Positions 27,397 through 37,496 of a DNA stretch of 64,000 nucleotides are shown here, piece after piece. This DNA is from Hydrogenophaga sp. PAMC20947 (GTDB taxonomy: Bacteria; Pseudomonadota; Gammaproteobacteria; Burkholderiales; Burkholderiaceae_C). The position numbers and the translations under genes are program-made. How positions within the stretch are numbered: the first letter of the stretch is position 1; each line of letters begins with the position of its first letter. The notes under the pieces were generated by a model, which did no database searches, had not been told where the DNA came from, and saw nothing but the letters and a program-made list of their open reading frames with translations. The DNA is taken from NCBI RefSeq assembly GCF_004795855.1, contig NZ_CP039252.1:3968001-4032000 (forward strand). Reading direction: 5' to 3'.

Positions 27397-27552
27397 TTGC
27401 GTAGAAGGGGATTTAAAGGGCATGAAAAGCAAACACCTGTCAGCGCCCGGGTCATACACTGTGCGGCACACTGGAACAGGCCGACGCCGCCCGTGACCCC
27501 GTGAAAAAGAGAACCGCCCACAAAGCGGACCCCCGACCTTGGAGACATCACG

Positions 27553-30500
27553 ATGAACGCCCCTCTGCCCGAACACATTCGCCGCGCCCTGGAAACGGTG
27601 ACGCTGGACGACAAATACTCGCTTGACCACGGTCGGGCTTTCATGAGCGGGGTGCAGGCGCTGGTGAAGCTGCCCATGCTGCAGCGCCAGCGCGATGCCT
27701 TGCAGGGCAAGAACACGGCGGGCTTCATCAGCGGCTACCGGGGCTCGCCGCTGGGGGGTTACGACCAGGCCTTGCAAAAGGCCGAGCCTTTTCTCAAGGC
27801 GCAAAACATCGTCTTCCAGCCGGGTGTGAACGAAGAGCTGGCGGCCACGGCTTTGTGGGGCACGCAGCAGCTGGGTTTTGCGCCCGAGGGCTCAAACAGG
27901 TTCGACGGCGTGTTTGGCATCTGGTACGGCAAGGGCCCCGGGGTTGACCGCTGCTCGGATGTGTTCAAACACGCCAACATGGCGGGCACCACGCCTTGGG
28001 GCGGTGTGATCGCGGTGGCCGGTGACGACCACATTTCCAAGAGCTCGACGGCGGCCCACCAGAGCGACCACATTTTCAAAGCCTGCGGCTTGCCGGTGTT
28101 TTTCCCGTCGACCGTGCAAGACATTCTGGATCTCGGCATTCATGCCATCGCCATGAGCCGCTTCAGCGGCGTGTGGGCGGGGCTGAAGACGATCCAGGAG
28201 ATCGTCGAATCAAGCGCCACGGCCGAGATCGACCCGAACCGGGTGAAGATCGTGGTCCCCGAATTCGACATGCCGCCCGGGGGCGTGCACATCCGCTGGC
28301 CCGACCACGCACTGGAACAGGAAGCGCGCCTGTTCGACTACAAGTGGTACGCCGCGCTGGCCTACATCCGCGCCAACAAGCTCAACCACAACGTGATCTC
28401 GGGGCCGAACGACCGCTTTGGTGTGATCGCCAGCGGCAAGGCCTACAACGACACGCGCCAGGCGCTGCTCGATCTGGGCCTGGACGACGCCACCTGCCAG
28501 CGCATTGGCCTGCGCCTGCACAAGGTCAATGTGGTGTGGCCGCTCGAGGCGCAGACCACGCGGGAATTTGCCGAGGGCTTGCGCGAAATTCTGGTGGTGG
28601 AAGAAAAACGCCAGGTCATCGAATACCAGATCAAGGAAGAGCTCTACAACTGGCGCGGCGATGTGCGTCCCCTGGTGTTGGGCAAGTTCGACGAGGTCGA
28701 CGGTGATTTTACCGGTGGCGAATGGAGCATGCCCAACCCCAGCGCCCACCACCTGCTGCGCGCCAACGCCGATCTGAACCCGGCCATCATTGCCCGTGCG
28801 ATCGCCAAGCGCTTGCGCAAACTGGGGGTGCCCGACGATGTGCAGGCGCGCATCGATTCGCAGCTGGCGATTCTGACGGCGCAGGAGCAGTCGATGCAGA
28901 CGCTGCTGACCGTGGGTGTGCCCGGCGCCGAGCGCCAGCCCTGGTTTTGTTCGGGCTGCCCGCACAACACCAGCACCAAAGTGCCCGAGGGCTCGCGCGC
29001 CATGGCCGGCATTGGCTGCCATTTCATGACGATCTGGATGGACCGCGCCACGGTGGGCTTCACGCAGATGGGCGGCGAGGGCGTGCCCTGGATCGGGCAG
29101 CAGCCGTTCAGCAACGAGAAGCACATGTTCGCCAACCTGGGCGACGGCACCTATTTCCACAGCGGCATTCTGGCGATCCGCCAGAGCATCGCTGCGGGCG
29201 TGAACATCACCTACAAGATTCTCTACAACGACGCCGTGGCCATGACGGGCGGCCAGCAGGTGGGCGAGCGAGAAGAGGGCCACAGCGTGGTGCAGATCGC
29301 GCAGAGCATGCGCGCCGAAGGGGCGGTGAAGATCATCATCGTGACCGACGAGCCCGAGAAGTACGACGGCGTGAGCGGCCTGCCCAGTGGCATCGCGATC
29401 CAGCACCGCGACACGCTGGAAGCCGTGCAGCTTGAATTCCGCGAGATCAAGGGCACCACGGTCATCATTTACGACCAGACCTGCGCCACCGAAAAGCGCC
29501 GCCGCCGCAAGCGCGGCACGATGGTTGAGCCCACCGAGCGCGTGATCATCAACGAGCTGGTGTGTGAGGGTTGTGGCGATTGCGGTGTGCAGTCCAACTG
29601 CCTGAGCGTGGAGCCGCTGGAGACCGAATTCGGCCGCAAGCGCACCATCAACCAGAGCAGCTGCAACAAGGACTTCTCTTGCGTCAAAGGCTTCTGCCCG
29701 AGCTTTGTCACCGTTGACGGCGGCAGCCTGCGCAAGAAGAAAAAGGGCGACGCCGCCACCGAATGGACCGGCGGCGATCTGCCCGAGCCGACCCTGCCTG
29801 TGCTGAAGGCCGAGGCCTGGGGCGTGATCGTGGCGGGCGTGGGTGGCACGGGGGTCATCACCATTGGCCAGCTGCTGGGCATGGCCGCCCACCTGGAAGG
29901 CAAGGGCATCGTCACGCAAGACGCGGCGGGCCTGGCCCAAAAGGGCGGCGCCACCTGGAGCCATGTGCTGATCGGCGCCAGGCAGGACGACATCCGCACC
30001 ACCCGCGTGGGCTCGGCTTCGGCCGATCTGGTGATCGGCTGCGACCCGATCGTGGCGGCCCACAAAGACACCTGGCAACGCCTGCGCGCCGGGCGCAGCC
30101 ATGTGGCGCTGAACGCCAATGCGTCGCCCACGGCGGCCTTTGTGACCAACCCCGACTGGCAGAACCCGGCGCAGGCCTGCGTGGACACGCTGGTGAGCAA
30201 CCTGGGCGGCGACGCGGTGGGTGTGGTGAACGCCGAGATGGCGGCTTCGAAGCTGATGGGCGACGGCATTTACACCAACCCCATGATGCTGGGCTACGCC
30301 TGGCAACGCGGCTGGGTGCCGCTGGGTTTTGTGGCGCTGATGCGGGCGATCGAGCTCAACGGCGTGCAGGTGGCGAACAACAAGACGGCCTTTGAATGGG
30401 GCCGCCGCGCTGCGCACGATCCCAAGGGTTTTGCGGCTTTGCTGACCGGTGGCGGCGCGCAGGTGATCCAGTTCAAGCCCCGCGAGACGGTGGCCACGGT

Positions 30501-31152
30501 GATCGAGCGCCGGGTGGCGTTTCTCACCGACTACCAGAATGCGGCTTACGCGGCCGAGTACCAGCACTTTGTGGACCGCGTGCGCAAGGCCGAGGCGCCG
30601 CTGGGCAAATCGGACTTGACCATGGCGGTGGCCCGCTACCTCTTCAAGCTCATGGCCTACAAGGACGAGTACGAAGTGGCCCGCCTGCACAGCGACAAAG
30701 CCTTCCACGACCGCATTGCCAGCCAGTTTGAGGGCGACTTCAAGCTGCGCGTGCACCTGGCGCCGCCGCTGCTGGCCAAGAAAAACGCCAAGGGCGAGCT
30801 GATCAAGCAGAAGTACGGCCCGTTCATGTTCACGGCCTTTGGCTGGATGGCGAAGTTCAAGGGCCTGCGGGGCACAGCGCTGGATGTGTTTGGCTACACC
30901 GAAGAGCGCCGCACCGAGCGCGCCCTGATTGGTGAATACCGAACCGCCATCGAAGCCTTGTTGCTCGATCTGGACGCCGACAACTACACCTTGGCGCTGG
31001 AGATCGGGCGTTTGCCCGACCAGATCAAGGGCTTTGGCCATGTGAAAGAGCGCAACCTGGCTGCGGTGCGCAGCCGCTGGGCTGAATTGCAGGCGCGCTG
31101 GGCAGCGGGTGACGTGGCGGCGCCTGCGCCGGTGGCGGCCAACGCGCGGTAA
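27553..31152 (+). CDS. Fused indolepyruvate ferredoxin oxidoreductase (IorA-IorB type)
   Basis: A 1199-residue enzyme that oxidatively decarboxylates aryl 2-oxo acids to acyl-CoA using thiamine diphosphate and ferredoxin. The N-terminal half has the 2-oxoacid oxidoreductase alpha fold (NTAGFISGYRGSPLGGYD, WFCSGCPHNTSTKVPEG) and the TPP region (GIGCHFMTIWM, GGEGVPWIGQQ, YNDAVAMTGGQ). A Cys-rich block at about 672-715 (CEGCGDCGVQSNC...C..C..C) should bind Fe-S. The IorB/gamma domain begins near residue 756 (GVIVAGVGGTGVITIGQ), and a long C-terminal domain follows. One-chain fusion is usual in aerobic Burkholderiales. The divergent Lrp-type gene probably regulates it. Confidence 0.93.
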   Translation: MNAPLPEHIRRALETVTLDDKYSLDHGRAFMSGVQALVKLPMLQRQRDALQGKNTAGFISGYRGSPLGGYDQALQKAEPFLKAQNIVFQPGVNEELAATALWGTQQLGFAPEGSNRFDGVFGIWYGKGPGVDRCSDVFKHANMAGTTPWGGVIAVAGDDHISKSSTAAHQSDHIFKACGLPVFFPSTVQDILDLGIHAIAMSRFSGVWAGLKTIQEIVESSATAEIDPNRVKIVVPEFDMPPGGVHIRWPDHALEQEARLFDYKWYAALAYIRANKLNHNVISGPNDRFGVIASGKAYNDTRQALLDLGLDDATCQRIGLRLHKVNVVWPLEAQTTREFAEGLREILVVEEKRQVIEYQIKEELYNWRGDVRPLVLGKFDEVDGDFTGGEWSMPNPSAHHLLRANADLNPAIIARAIAKRLRKLGVPDDVQARIDSQLAILTAQEQSMQTLLTVGVPGAERQPWFCSGCPHNTSTKVPEGSRAMAGIGCHFMTIWMDRATVGFTQMGGEGVPWIGQQPFSNEKHMFANLGDGTYFHSGILAIRQSIAAGVNITYKILYNDAVAMTGGQQVGEREEGHSVVQIAQSMRAEGAVKIIIVTDEPEKYDGVSGLPSGIAIQHRDTLEAVQLEFREIKGTTVIIYDQTCATEKRRRRKRGTMVEPTERVIINELVCEGCGDCGVQSNCLSVEPLETEFGRKRTINQSSCNKDFSCVKGFCPSFVTVDGGSLRKKKKGDAATEWTGGDLPEPTLPVLKAEAWGVIVAGVGGTGVITIGQLLGMAAHLEGKGIVTQDAAGLAQKGGATWSHVLIGARQDDIRTTRVGSASADLVIGCDPIVAAHKDTWQRLRAGRSHVALNANASPTAAFVTNPDWQNPAQACVDTLVSNLGGDAVGVVNAEMAASKLMGDGIYTNPMMLGYAWQRGWVPLGFVALMRAIELNGVQVANNKTAFEWGRRAAHDPKGFAALLTGGGAQVIQFKPRETVATVIERRVAFLTDYQNAAYAAEYQHFVDRVRKAEAPLGKSDLTMAVARYLFKLMAYKDEYEVARLHSDKAFHDRIASQFEGDFKLRVHLAPPLLAKKNAKGELIKQKYGPFMFTAFGWMAKFKGLRGTALDVFGYTEERRTERALIGEYRTAIEALLLDLDADNYTLALEIGRLPDQIKGFGHVKERNLAAVRSRWAELQARWAAGDVAAPAPVAANAR

Positions 31153-31464
31153 TCCGCAGCAAGGCGGCGCCCCGGGCTTCGTTCGGGCGCGCCCGCCCGA
31201 GGCCGCGCGCATCGGGGGTTGTGCCGCGCTTTCTGGGCCCTGGCGTTCTGAAACCGGGTTTGCACTGCAGCTGTCGAAGCCTTTCCACGGGCACAGCCCG
31301 AGCGTTGGTGTACCCGTGGGTCAGGTGCCTTCAAAAGCGCCTCGGCACGCAACGAGGGCGCGACATACAATGACCGGTTGTGTCCTGCGTGTGCGGGTGG
31401 CCTGGTTTCGGGCTGCTGCGCTGTGGGCCTTTACTGAAACAACCGATCCCGTTGGAGAATTTCC
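31153..31464. other. Intergenic region before yajC
   Basis: 312 bp. It begins with GC-rich palindromic sequence (about 31163-31210) that may end transcription of the long upstream gene. TACAAT at about 31365-31370 is a good -10 but no matching -35 is visible. GGAG at about 31453-31456 is the ribosome site for the yajC GTG start. No gene seen. Confidence 0.5.
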
Positions 31465-31785
31465 GTGTTCATTTCCTCTGCTTTTGCTCAAGCCGCTACC
31501 GGTGGCGATACCCAGTCCACCATCATGGGCCTGCTGCCTTTGGTGCTGATGTTCGTGGTGTTGTACTTCGTGATGATCCGTCCCCAGATGAAGCGCCAGA
31601 AAGAGCACAAAGCCATGGTGGCAGCCCTGGCCAAAGGCGACGAAGTCGTCACAGCGGGTGGTTTCCTCGGCAAGGTCTCCAAAATTGGTGAAACCTATGT
31701 GGGCGTGGAGCTGGCTTCTGGCGTGGAAGTGCAGATGCAGCGTTCGGCCGTGACCCAGGTGTTGCCAAAGGGCACGATTAAGTAA
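31465..31785 (+). CDS. yajC: Sec translocon accessory protein YajC
   Basis: A 106-residue single-span inner membrane protein, part of the SecDF-YajC complex. A hydrophobic segment (about 17-38, IMGLLPLVLMFVVLYFVMI) is followed by the conserved cytoplasmic RPQMKRQKEHKAMVAALAKGDEV and GGFLGKV region. It starts at GTG 31465, supported by the GGAG about ten bases upstream. secD follows after 187 bp and secF after that, the usual order; the customary upstream queA-tgt pair is replaced here by the ferredoxin oxidoreductase gene. Confidence 0.95.
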   Translation: MFISSAFAQAATGGDTQSTIMGLLPLVLMFVVLYFVMIRPQMKRQKEHKAMVAALAKGDEVVTAGGFLGKVSKIGETYVGVELASGVEVQMQRSAVTQVLPKGTIK

Positions 31786-31788
31786 GCC

Positions 31789-31856
31789 CACCCCCGCGCC
31801 GCGCCTGCGGCGCGTCACCCCCTCCAGGGGGCGGTGCTGGCAGCCCGGCAAAGCCG
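31789..31856. repeat. GC-rich palindromic repeat between yajC and secD
   Basis: Inverted arms GCGCCGCGCC/GGCGCG around 31795-31815, then CCCCCTCCAGGGGG (31819-31832) and CCGGCAAAGCCGG (31846-31858). The last motif also occurs in the repeats at 37.5 kb. It looks like a dispersed intergenic repeat and may act as a weak terminator. Confidence 0.6.
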
Positions 31857-31972
31857 GTTCTGCGGCACCCTGGGTTGAACCCCTCTCGAGCTGCCTGGCA
31901 GTTGAATTGAACCGAACTTGTTCGCCGCGCTCTGAGTTTCATGTGTGCTCTTGCGCCGAAAGCGTCTGATTT

Positions 31973-33859
31973 ATGAACCGATACCCTCTGTGGAAATACG
32001 TGATCATCGTGGTCGCCTTGTTGATCGGGGCGATTTACGCCCTGCCCAACCTGTTTGGCGAATCGCCGGCGGTTCAGGTGTCGGCGGGCCGGACCACGGT
32101 TCGGGTGGACAGCTCCACCGTGACGCAGGTCGAGCAGGCGCTGGCCGCGGCCAAGGTGACGCCAACGATGATCCAGTTTGAGGGCACCTCGGTTCGGGCC
32201 CGTTTCGAGACCACCGACGATCAGATCAAGGCGCGCGACGCGATCGAGCAAGCGCTCAATCCCGATCCGGCCAACCCCACCCACATCGTGGCGCTGAGCC
32301 TGTTGTCGCGCACGCCCGCCTGGCTGCAGTCCCTGGGCGCTTCGCCCATGTACCTGGGCCTGGATTTGCGCGGTGGCGTGCATTTCATGTTGCAAGTGGA
32401 CTTGCCCGCAGCGCTGCAGCGCCGCATGGATGTGCTGGGCGCCGATCTGCGCTCGGCTCTGCGCGAGAAAAACGTGCGCCACGGCGGCATTGCCCGCAAC
32501 GGCAGCAGCATCGAAGTGCGCGCCCGCGACGCCGAAACACTGGAGGCCGCGCGCGGCGTGGTGCAAGACCAGTTCCCCGATCTGGCGGTGGGCGACGCCC
32601 CAGCCGACGGCGATCTGCGCCTGGTGCTCAACCTCAAGCCGGCAGCGGCCAAGGCCGTGCAAGATCAGGCGCTCAAGCAAAACATCACCACCCTGCACAA
32701 CCGGATCAACGAGCTGGGCGTGTCCGAGCCGGTGATCCAGCAGCAGGGGACCGACCGCATCGTGGTGCAGTTGCCGGGCGTGCAAGACACGGCCAAGGCC
32801 AAAGACATTCTGGGTCGCACCGCCACGCTGGAAATGCGCCTGTCCGATGAAAGCACCGAAGGCCGCGCGGCGGCCGACGGCTCGGGCCCGGTGCCGTTTG
32901 GTTCCGACAGTTTCCCCATGCGCGATGGCCGTGCAGCCATTGTGAAAAAGCAGGTGCTCACTACCGGTGAAAACCTCACCGATGCTCAGGCCGGCTTCGA
33001 TTCGCGTGACCAACAACCCAGTGTGACCTTGGTGATGGACGCGGCGGGCGGGCGCATCATGCGCGACGTGAGCCGCGAGAACATCAACAAGGGCATGGCC
33101 ATCATCTTGTTTGAAAAAGGCAAGGGCGAAGCCATTTCGGTGGCCACCATCCGGGGTGAGCTGGGCAACCGCTTCCAGATTTCGGGCAGCATGGGCATCA
33201 ACGAAGCCAACGATCTGGCGCTGCTGCTCCGCGCCGGCTCGCTGGCCGCGCCCATGGAGATCATCGAAGAGCGCACCATCGGCCCCAGCCTGGGTGCCGA
33301 CAACATCGCCAAGGGCATCAACAGCGTGATGTGGGGCTTTGCGGTGATCGTGCTCTTCATGTGCAGCTACTACATGCTGTTCGGCGCGTTTTCCAGCCTG
33401 GCGCTGGGCCTGAACCTGTTGCTGCTGGTGGCGGTGCTGTCCATGCTGCAAGCCACCCTGACCTTGCCGGGTATTGCGGCCATGGCGCTGGCGCTGGGCA
33501 TGGCCATCGACTCCAACGTGCTGATCAACGAGCGCGTGCGCGAAGAACTGCGCAATGGCGCCGCGCCCCAATCGGCGATCAACGCCGGCTACGAACACGC
33601 CTGGGGCACGATCCTTGACTCCAACATCACGACGCTGATCGCCGGCGTGGCCCTGCTGACCTTTGGTTCGGGCCCGGTGCGCGGTTTTGCCATGGTGCAC
33701 TGCATCGGAATTTTGACCAGCATGTTCTCCAGCGTGGTCTTCTCGCGCGGCCTGGTGAACTTCTGGTACGGCCGTCAGAAGAAGCTCAAATCGGTGTCCA
33801 TTGGCACGGTCTGGCGTGCGGGCGGTAGCGCCACCACCCCGGCTGTCAAAGGCGAATAA
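31973..33859 (+). CDS. secD: Protein translocase subunit SecD
   Basis: A 628-residue inner membrane protein that uses the proton gradient to help release exported proteins. It has an N-terminal span (about 7-27, LWKYVIIVVALLIGAIYALP), the large periplasmic P1 region (including YLGLDLRGGVHFMLQVD and IVVQLPGVQDTAKAKDILG) and five further spans with GAFSSLALGLNLLLLVAVL and AMAIDSNVLINERVREELR. Length is normal for betaproteobacteria. secF lies 45 bp downstream. Confidence 0.97.
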   Translation: MNRYPLWKYVIIVVALLIGAIYALPNLFGESPAVQVSAGRTTVRVDSSTVTQVEQALAAAKVTPTMIQFEGTSVRARFETTDDQIKARDAIEQALNPDPANPTHIVALSLLSRTPAWLQSLGASPMYLGLDLRGGVHFMLQVDLPAALQRRMDVLGADLRSALREKNVRHGGIARNGSSIEVRARDAETLEAARGVVQDQFPDLAVGDAPADGDLRLVLNLKPAAAKAVQDQALKQNITTLHNRINELGVSEPVIQQQGTDRIVVQLPGVQDTAKAKDILGRTATLEMRLSDESTEGRAAADGSGPVPFGSDSFPMRDGRAAIVKKQVLTTGENLTDAQAGFDSRDQQPSVTLVMDAAGGRIMRDVSRENINKGMAIILFEKGKGEAISVATIRGELGNRFQISGSMGINEANDLALLLRAGSLAAPMEIIEERTIGPSLGADNIAKGINSVMWGFAVIVLFMCSYYMLFGAFSSLALGLNLLLLVAVLSMLQATLTLPGIAAMALALGMAIDSNVLINERVREELRNGAAPQSAINAGYEHAWGTILDSNITTLIAGVALLTFGSGPVRGFAMVHCIGILTSMFSSVVFSRGLVNFWYGRQKKLKSVSIGTVWRAGGSATTPAVKGE

Positions 33860-33904
33860 GCCAACCGGCGCACGGATCCCCCGCGAACACGCAGGAACAC
33901 ACAC

Positions 33905-34867
33905 ATGGAATTCTTCCGCATTCAACGCGATATCCCGTTCATGAAGCACGCCTTGGTGCTGAACGCGATTTCTGCCATCACCTTCTTCGCCGCCGTGATC
34001 TTCCTGGTGTTGCGCGGCCTCAACCTGTCGGTGGAGTTCACCGGCGGTACCGTCATGGAAGTGGCCTACGAGCAGCCCGCCGACCTGGGCGCGGTGCGCC
34101 AGGTGGTGGAGTCGCTGGGCTATGCCGAAGTGCCGGTGCAGAACTTCGGAACATCCCGGGACGTCTTGCTGCGCCTGCCGATCCAGCCCGGCAAGAGCTC
34201 GGGCCAGCAAAGCGAGACGGTGTTGGCCGCGCTCAAGGTACAAAACCCGGCGGTGGAGCTGCGCCGCTCCGAGTTTGTGGGCCCGCAGGTGGGGCAGGAG
34301 CTGGTGCAAGACGGGCTGAAAGCGCTGGCGATGGTGATCATCGGCATCATGATCTACCTCGCCATCCGCTTTGAATGGAAGTACGCGGTCTCGGCCATCA
34401 TCGCCAACTTGCACGATGTGGTGATCATCCTGGGCTTCTTTGCTTTCTTCCAGTGGGAGTTTTCGCTCGCGGTGCTGGCCGCCGTTTTGGCGGTGCTGGG
34501 CTACTCGGTCAACGAATCTGTGGTGATTTTTGATCGGATTCGTGAGAGTTTTCGCCGACACCGCAAAAAGACCACGCCCCAGATCATTGACAACGCCATT
34601 ACGTCGACCATCAGCCGTACCATCATCACGCACGGTTCGACGCAGATCATGGTGCTGTCGATGTTGCTTTTTGGTGGCCCGACACTGCACTACTTTGCGT
34701 TGGCCCTGACCATTGGTATCCTGTTTGGCATCTACTCTTCGGTGTTTGTTGCGGCCGCCATCGCCATGTGGCTGGGCATCAAGCGCGAAGACCTGATCAA
34801 GACCTCCTCCACGGTGGCGGTGGTCGAGGGTGAAGCTGATGACCCCAACAAGGGTGCCGTGGTCTGA
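33905..34867 (+). CDS. secF: Protein translocase subunit SecF
   Basis: A 320-residue partner of SecD with six predicted spans. MEFFRIQRDIPFMKH and the first span are followed by the periplasmic GLNLSVEFTGGTVMEV, then LHDVVIILGFFAFFQWEF and GYSVNESVVIFDRIRESFR, which are diagnostic. The C-terminus extends about 30 residues beyond the last span. It is cotranscribed with secD. A hairpin lies after its stop. Confidence 0.97.
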   Translation: MEFFRIQRDIPFMKHALVLNAISAITFFAAVIFLVLRGLNLSVEFTGGTVMEVAYEQPADLGAVRQVVESLGYAEVPVQNFGTSRDVLLRLPIQPGKSSGQQSETVLAALKVQNPAVELRRSEFVGPQVGQELVQDGLKALAMVIIGIMIYLAIRFEWKYAVSAIIANLHDVVIILGFFAFFQWEFSLAVLAAVLAVLGYSVNESVVIFDRIRESFRRHRKKTTPQIIDNAITSTISRTIITHGSTQIMVLSMLLFGGPTLHYFALALTIGILFGIYSSVFVAAAIAMWLGIKREDLIKTSSTVAVVEGEADDPNKGAVV

Positions 34868-34882
34868 CCGTTGTGCAAGGGA

Positions 34883-34930
34883 TCACCGATTTCAATCCCC
34901 CGGGGAAAACACCCGGGCGGGTATCGGTGA
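34883..34930. promoter_or_regulatory. Nested hairpin after secF
   Basis: TCACCGAT (34883-34890) pairs with ATCGGTGA (34923-34930) and encloses a CCCGGG-type inner stem. There is no clear T-run, so it may be an mRNA stabiliser, attenuator or weak terminator ahead of the DUF1631 gene. Confidence 0.45.
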
Positions 34931-34961
34931 ATTGAGTTCTTTCGTGTCATACTGATTCACC

Positions 34962-37493
34962 GTGTCATCAACCGACCAGCATGTCTCCTCTCTGGCCAAA
35001 CAGGCGCGTGAACTCTTTGTTGTTCACGTTGGTCGATCGTTGCCGGAACTGGTCAAGGCTTGCGAAGCCCAACTGACTTCGCTGCTGGACCAGGCCGGGC
35101 CCGCCAAAGATATGCAGGACCGGCGGGACACCTGGATGGCGTTCCAGAAAAACCAGACCACCTGGCTCAACCAGTCAAGAAAAGCCCTGCAGCGCACGCT
35201 GCTGCCCCGCTTCGGCAATTCAGGCACCAGCGGTTCCGTGCCCGGCCGGCTGGAGTTGCTCGCCGAAGGTGTGATCGACGACCAGATCCTGGCCTCGCGC
35301 CTGGCCATGCGGATCCTGGAAAAATCGTCCACCGAACTCAACGATCTGCGCTTGCGCGTGCAACACCTGGAAAAACGCCAGGAACTGCCCCGCGGCGATG
35401 TGCTGTTGCCCGATGTGGTTTCGCGCATCCTGATTGATCAGTGGCTCGATGTGCAGTTGACCCGGGACGGCTGGTTGCTGGTGCAGGACGCGCTGGTGCC
35501 GAAGTTGTCCGTCAAGATGCTCGAGGGCTACAAGGCGGCCAACGAATTCCTCGTGTCCAGCGGCGTCATGAAAGAAATTGACCTGCAAGCCTTGGTGAAA
35601 CGCGCCCCGGGGAGCCGGTCTGCGCCGGCGGCCGCCCCGCGGGACAAACAGAACACGCCTGCAGACACCGGTGCTGATCAAGATTCGGGTGGCTATGGTG
35701 GCCACAGCGGTGGCGGTTCCCCGGGTGGGAGCTACGGATCATCCGCTGGCGGTGCTCAAGCACGCGGTGGCCAAAGTGGCGCAGCCGGGGCCCGTCAGGC
35801 GCCCGGTCGCGACCAGGGGGCTGGCTATGGGCAGCCGAGCCGTTCCTCTGGCCATCCGTCGTCTACCGACCATGGGTCCTTCGGCTCTGAGAGCTTGTCG
35901 GGGCAATCGGTCCGCGGAAACCGGGGCAACAGCTCCAGCATGGGTGTGCACGAAGAAACGCGCCTCATGACCCATTCTTCGCCACTGGCGCGCGCGCGCC
36001 AGCGCGCCCAGGGCGTGGTGGGGCGCCTCAAGCGCATGCTGATGGACAAGGTGGGCGGTGACTTTGAAGCCACGCAGCTCATGGAGCCTTCGCCGCAGCT
36101 GCAGCAGGCCATACAGCGCATGGGTCCCGTGGTGCGCAGCGATTCGGGCTTGCCCCACAGCTCCAGCGCGGCCGCCGAGCCCGGCATCATCGATAACAGC
36201 CACGTTGAGCGCACGGCAACGGCTTTGCGCCAGCGCACGGTCGAACTCAAGCAGGCGGCGAGCACCACTTCCGAGAAGGCCACCATCGAAATCGTGGCCC
36301 TCATGTTTCAAAGCATCCTGGCCGAAGAGCGCATTCCGCCAAGCGTGCGGGTGTGGTTTGCGCGCCTGCAGATTCCGGTGTTGCGCGTTGCGCTCGCCGA
36401 GCCTGAATTTTTCAGTGCCTTGCAGCACCCGGCGCGCCGCCTGATCGACCGCATGGGTTCGTGCGTGATGGGGTTCGAGTCCAGCGTGGGATCCCAGGCG
36501 CTTGAAGCGGAGATCAAACGGGTGGTGCAGGTGATCGAGCAATACCCGGAAACGGGTCGGCGCGTGTTCCAGCTGGTGTACGACGAGTTTCAGAAATTCC
36601 TCTCAACCTATCTCAGCGGCCAAGGCAGCGCCGGTCGTTTTGTGACGGTCGCCCAGCAGATCGAGCAGAAGGAAACGCTGTCGGTTCAGTACACCATCGA
36701 GCTGCGCAAACTGCTCGATGATGTACCGGTGCGCGACGAGGTGCGCGAGTTCCTGTTCAAGGTCTGGGTTGAGGTGCTGGCGGTGGCCAGCGTCAAGTAC
36801 GGCTTGAAGCACGAAGAGACGGCCTCCCTCAAGAAGGTGGCTTCCGAGTTGCTGTGGGCGGCCAGCGCCAAGCCCCACCGAAGTGACCGTGCGCGCGTGA
36901 TCCAGCAGCTGCCCAGCTTGTTGCAGCGCTTGCGCCAGGGCATGAACCTGCTGGGGTATCCGCCGGGTTTGCAAGATCAGCACATCAAGTCGGTGAGTGA
37001 CACCCTGGCCGACGCCTTCATGTCGCGCGCCGAAACCATCTCCCAGGAAAGCCTGGATCAGCTGGCCAACCGCCTGGCCCATCTGGAAGAGTACATGCCC
37101 GAGGGCGGCGTGGGCGATCTGGATCTGGACAACGAGAGCATCGAGATGATCACCGGCGTGGACGCCAACAACATCGAGGTGATCAAGGTGGGCGGCAGCC
37201 AGCCCAATGAGGCCATGCGCGCCTGGGCTGTGGAGCTGCAGATCGGGGCCTGGTTTGGTCTGGATCACAACGGCAAGCTCAACAACGTGCAGCTGGCCTG
37301 GCGCAGCGATCGCGGGCAGTTGTACATGTTTGTCACCAACATCGGTCGCTGTTTCCTCATTCAGGCCACCCGCGTGGCGGCGTATTTGCAGGCCGGTTTG
37401 CTGGTGCCGACCGAGGACGAGTCGCTCACGGTGCGCGCCACGCGCGACGCGCTGGCCAAGCTTGAGGCGAATCCTGAGCGCTTGTTGAATTAG
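34962..37493 (+). CDS. DUF1631 family protein
   Basis: An 843-residue cytosolic protein of the DUF1631 family, found in proteobacteria and without an established biochemical role. It begins at GTG 34962. Residues about 1-200 and 400-843 are helix-rich and conserved-looking; between them (about 213-330) lies a Gly/Ser-rich low-complexity linker. The C-terminal part includes WFGLDHNGKLNNVQLAWRS and LYMFVTNIGRCFLIQ, which look like a PilZ-type or DUF1631 C-terminal motif. There is no obvious coupling to secF beyond the same strand. Function not assigned. Confidence 0.85.
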   Translation: MSSTDQHVSSLAKQARELFVVHVGRSLPELVKACEAQLTSLLDQAGPAKDMQDRRDTWMAFQKNQTTWLNQSRKALQRTLLPRFGNSGTSGSVPGRLELLAEGVIDDQILASRLAMRILEKSSTELNDLRLRVQHLEKRQELPRGDVLLPDVVSRILIDQWLDVQLTRDGWLLVQDALVPKLSVKMLEGYKAANEFLVSSGVMKEIDLQALVKRAPGSRSAPAAAPRDKQNTPADTGADQDSGGYGGHSGGGSPGGSYGSSAGGAQARGGQSGAAGARQAPGRDQGAGYGQPSRSSGHPSSTDHGSFGSESLSGQSVRGNRGNSSSMGVHEETRLMTHSSPLARARQRAQGVVGRLKRMLMDKVGGDFEATQLMEPSPQLQQAIQRMGPVVRSDSGLPHSSSAAAEPGIIDNSHVERTATALRQRTVELKQAASTTSEKATIEIVALMFQSILAEERIPPSVRVWFARLQIPVLRVALAEPEFFSALQHPARRLIDRMGSCVMGFESSVGSQALEAEIKRVVQVIEQYPETGRRVFQLVYDEFQKFLSTYLSGQGSAGRFVTVAQQIEQKETLSVQYTIELRKLLDDVPVRDEVREFLFKVWVEVLAVASVKYGLKHEETASLKKVASELLWAASAKPHRSDRARVIQQLPSLLQRLRQGMNLLGYPPGLQDQHIKSVSDTLADAFMSRAETISQESLDQLANRLAHLEEYMPEGGVGDLDLDNESIEMITGVDANNIEVIKVGGSQPNEAMRAWAVELQIGAWFGLDHNGKLNNVQLAWRSDRGQLYMFVTNIGRCFLIQATRVAAYLQAGLLVPTEDESLTVRATRDALAKLEANPERLLN

Positions 37494-37496
37494 GCT

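Noticed and set aside
28210..31212. A 1000-codon open frame antisense to the indolepyruvate oxidoreductase
   Set aside because: It is the mirror of strong codon bias in a GC-rich gene; its translation is low-complexity (His/Gly/Ala/Arg) with no domain.
31778..34690. A 970-codon open frame antisense to secD and secF
   Set aside because: Same cause: GC-rich third positions remove stops on the opposite strand; secD and secF are certain.
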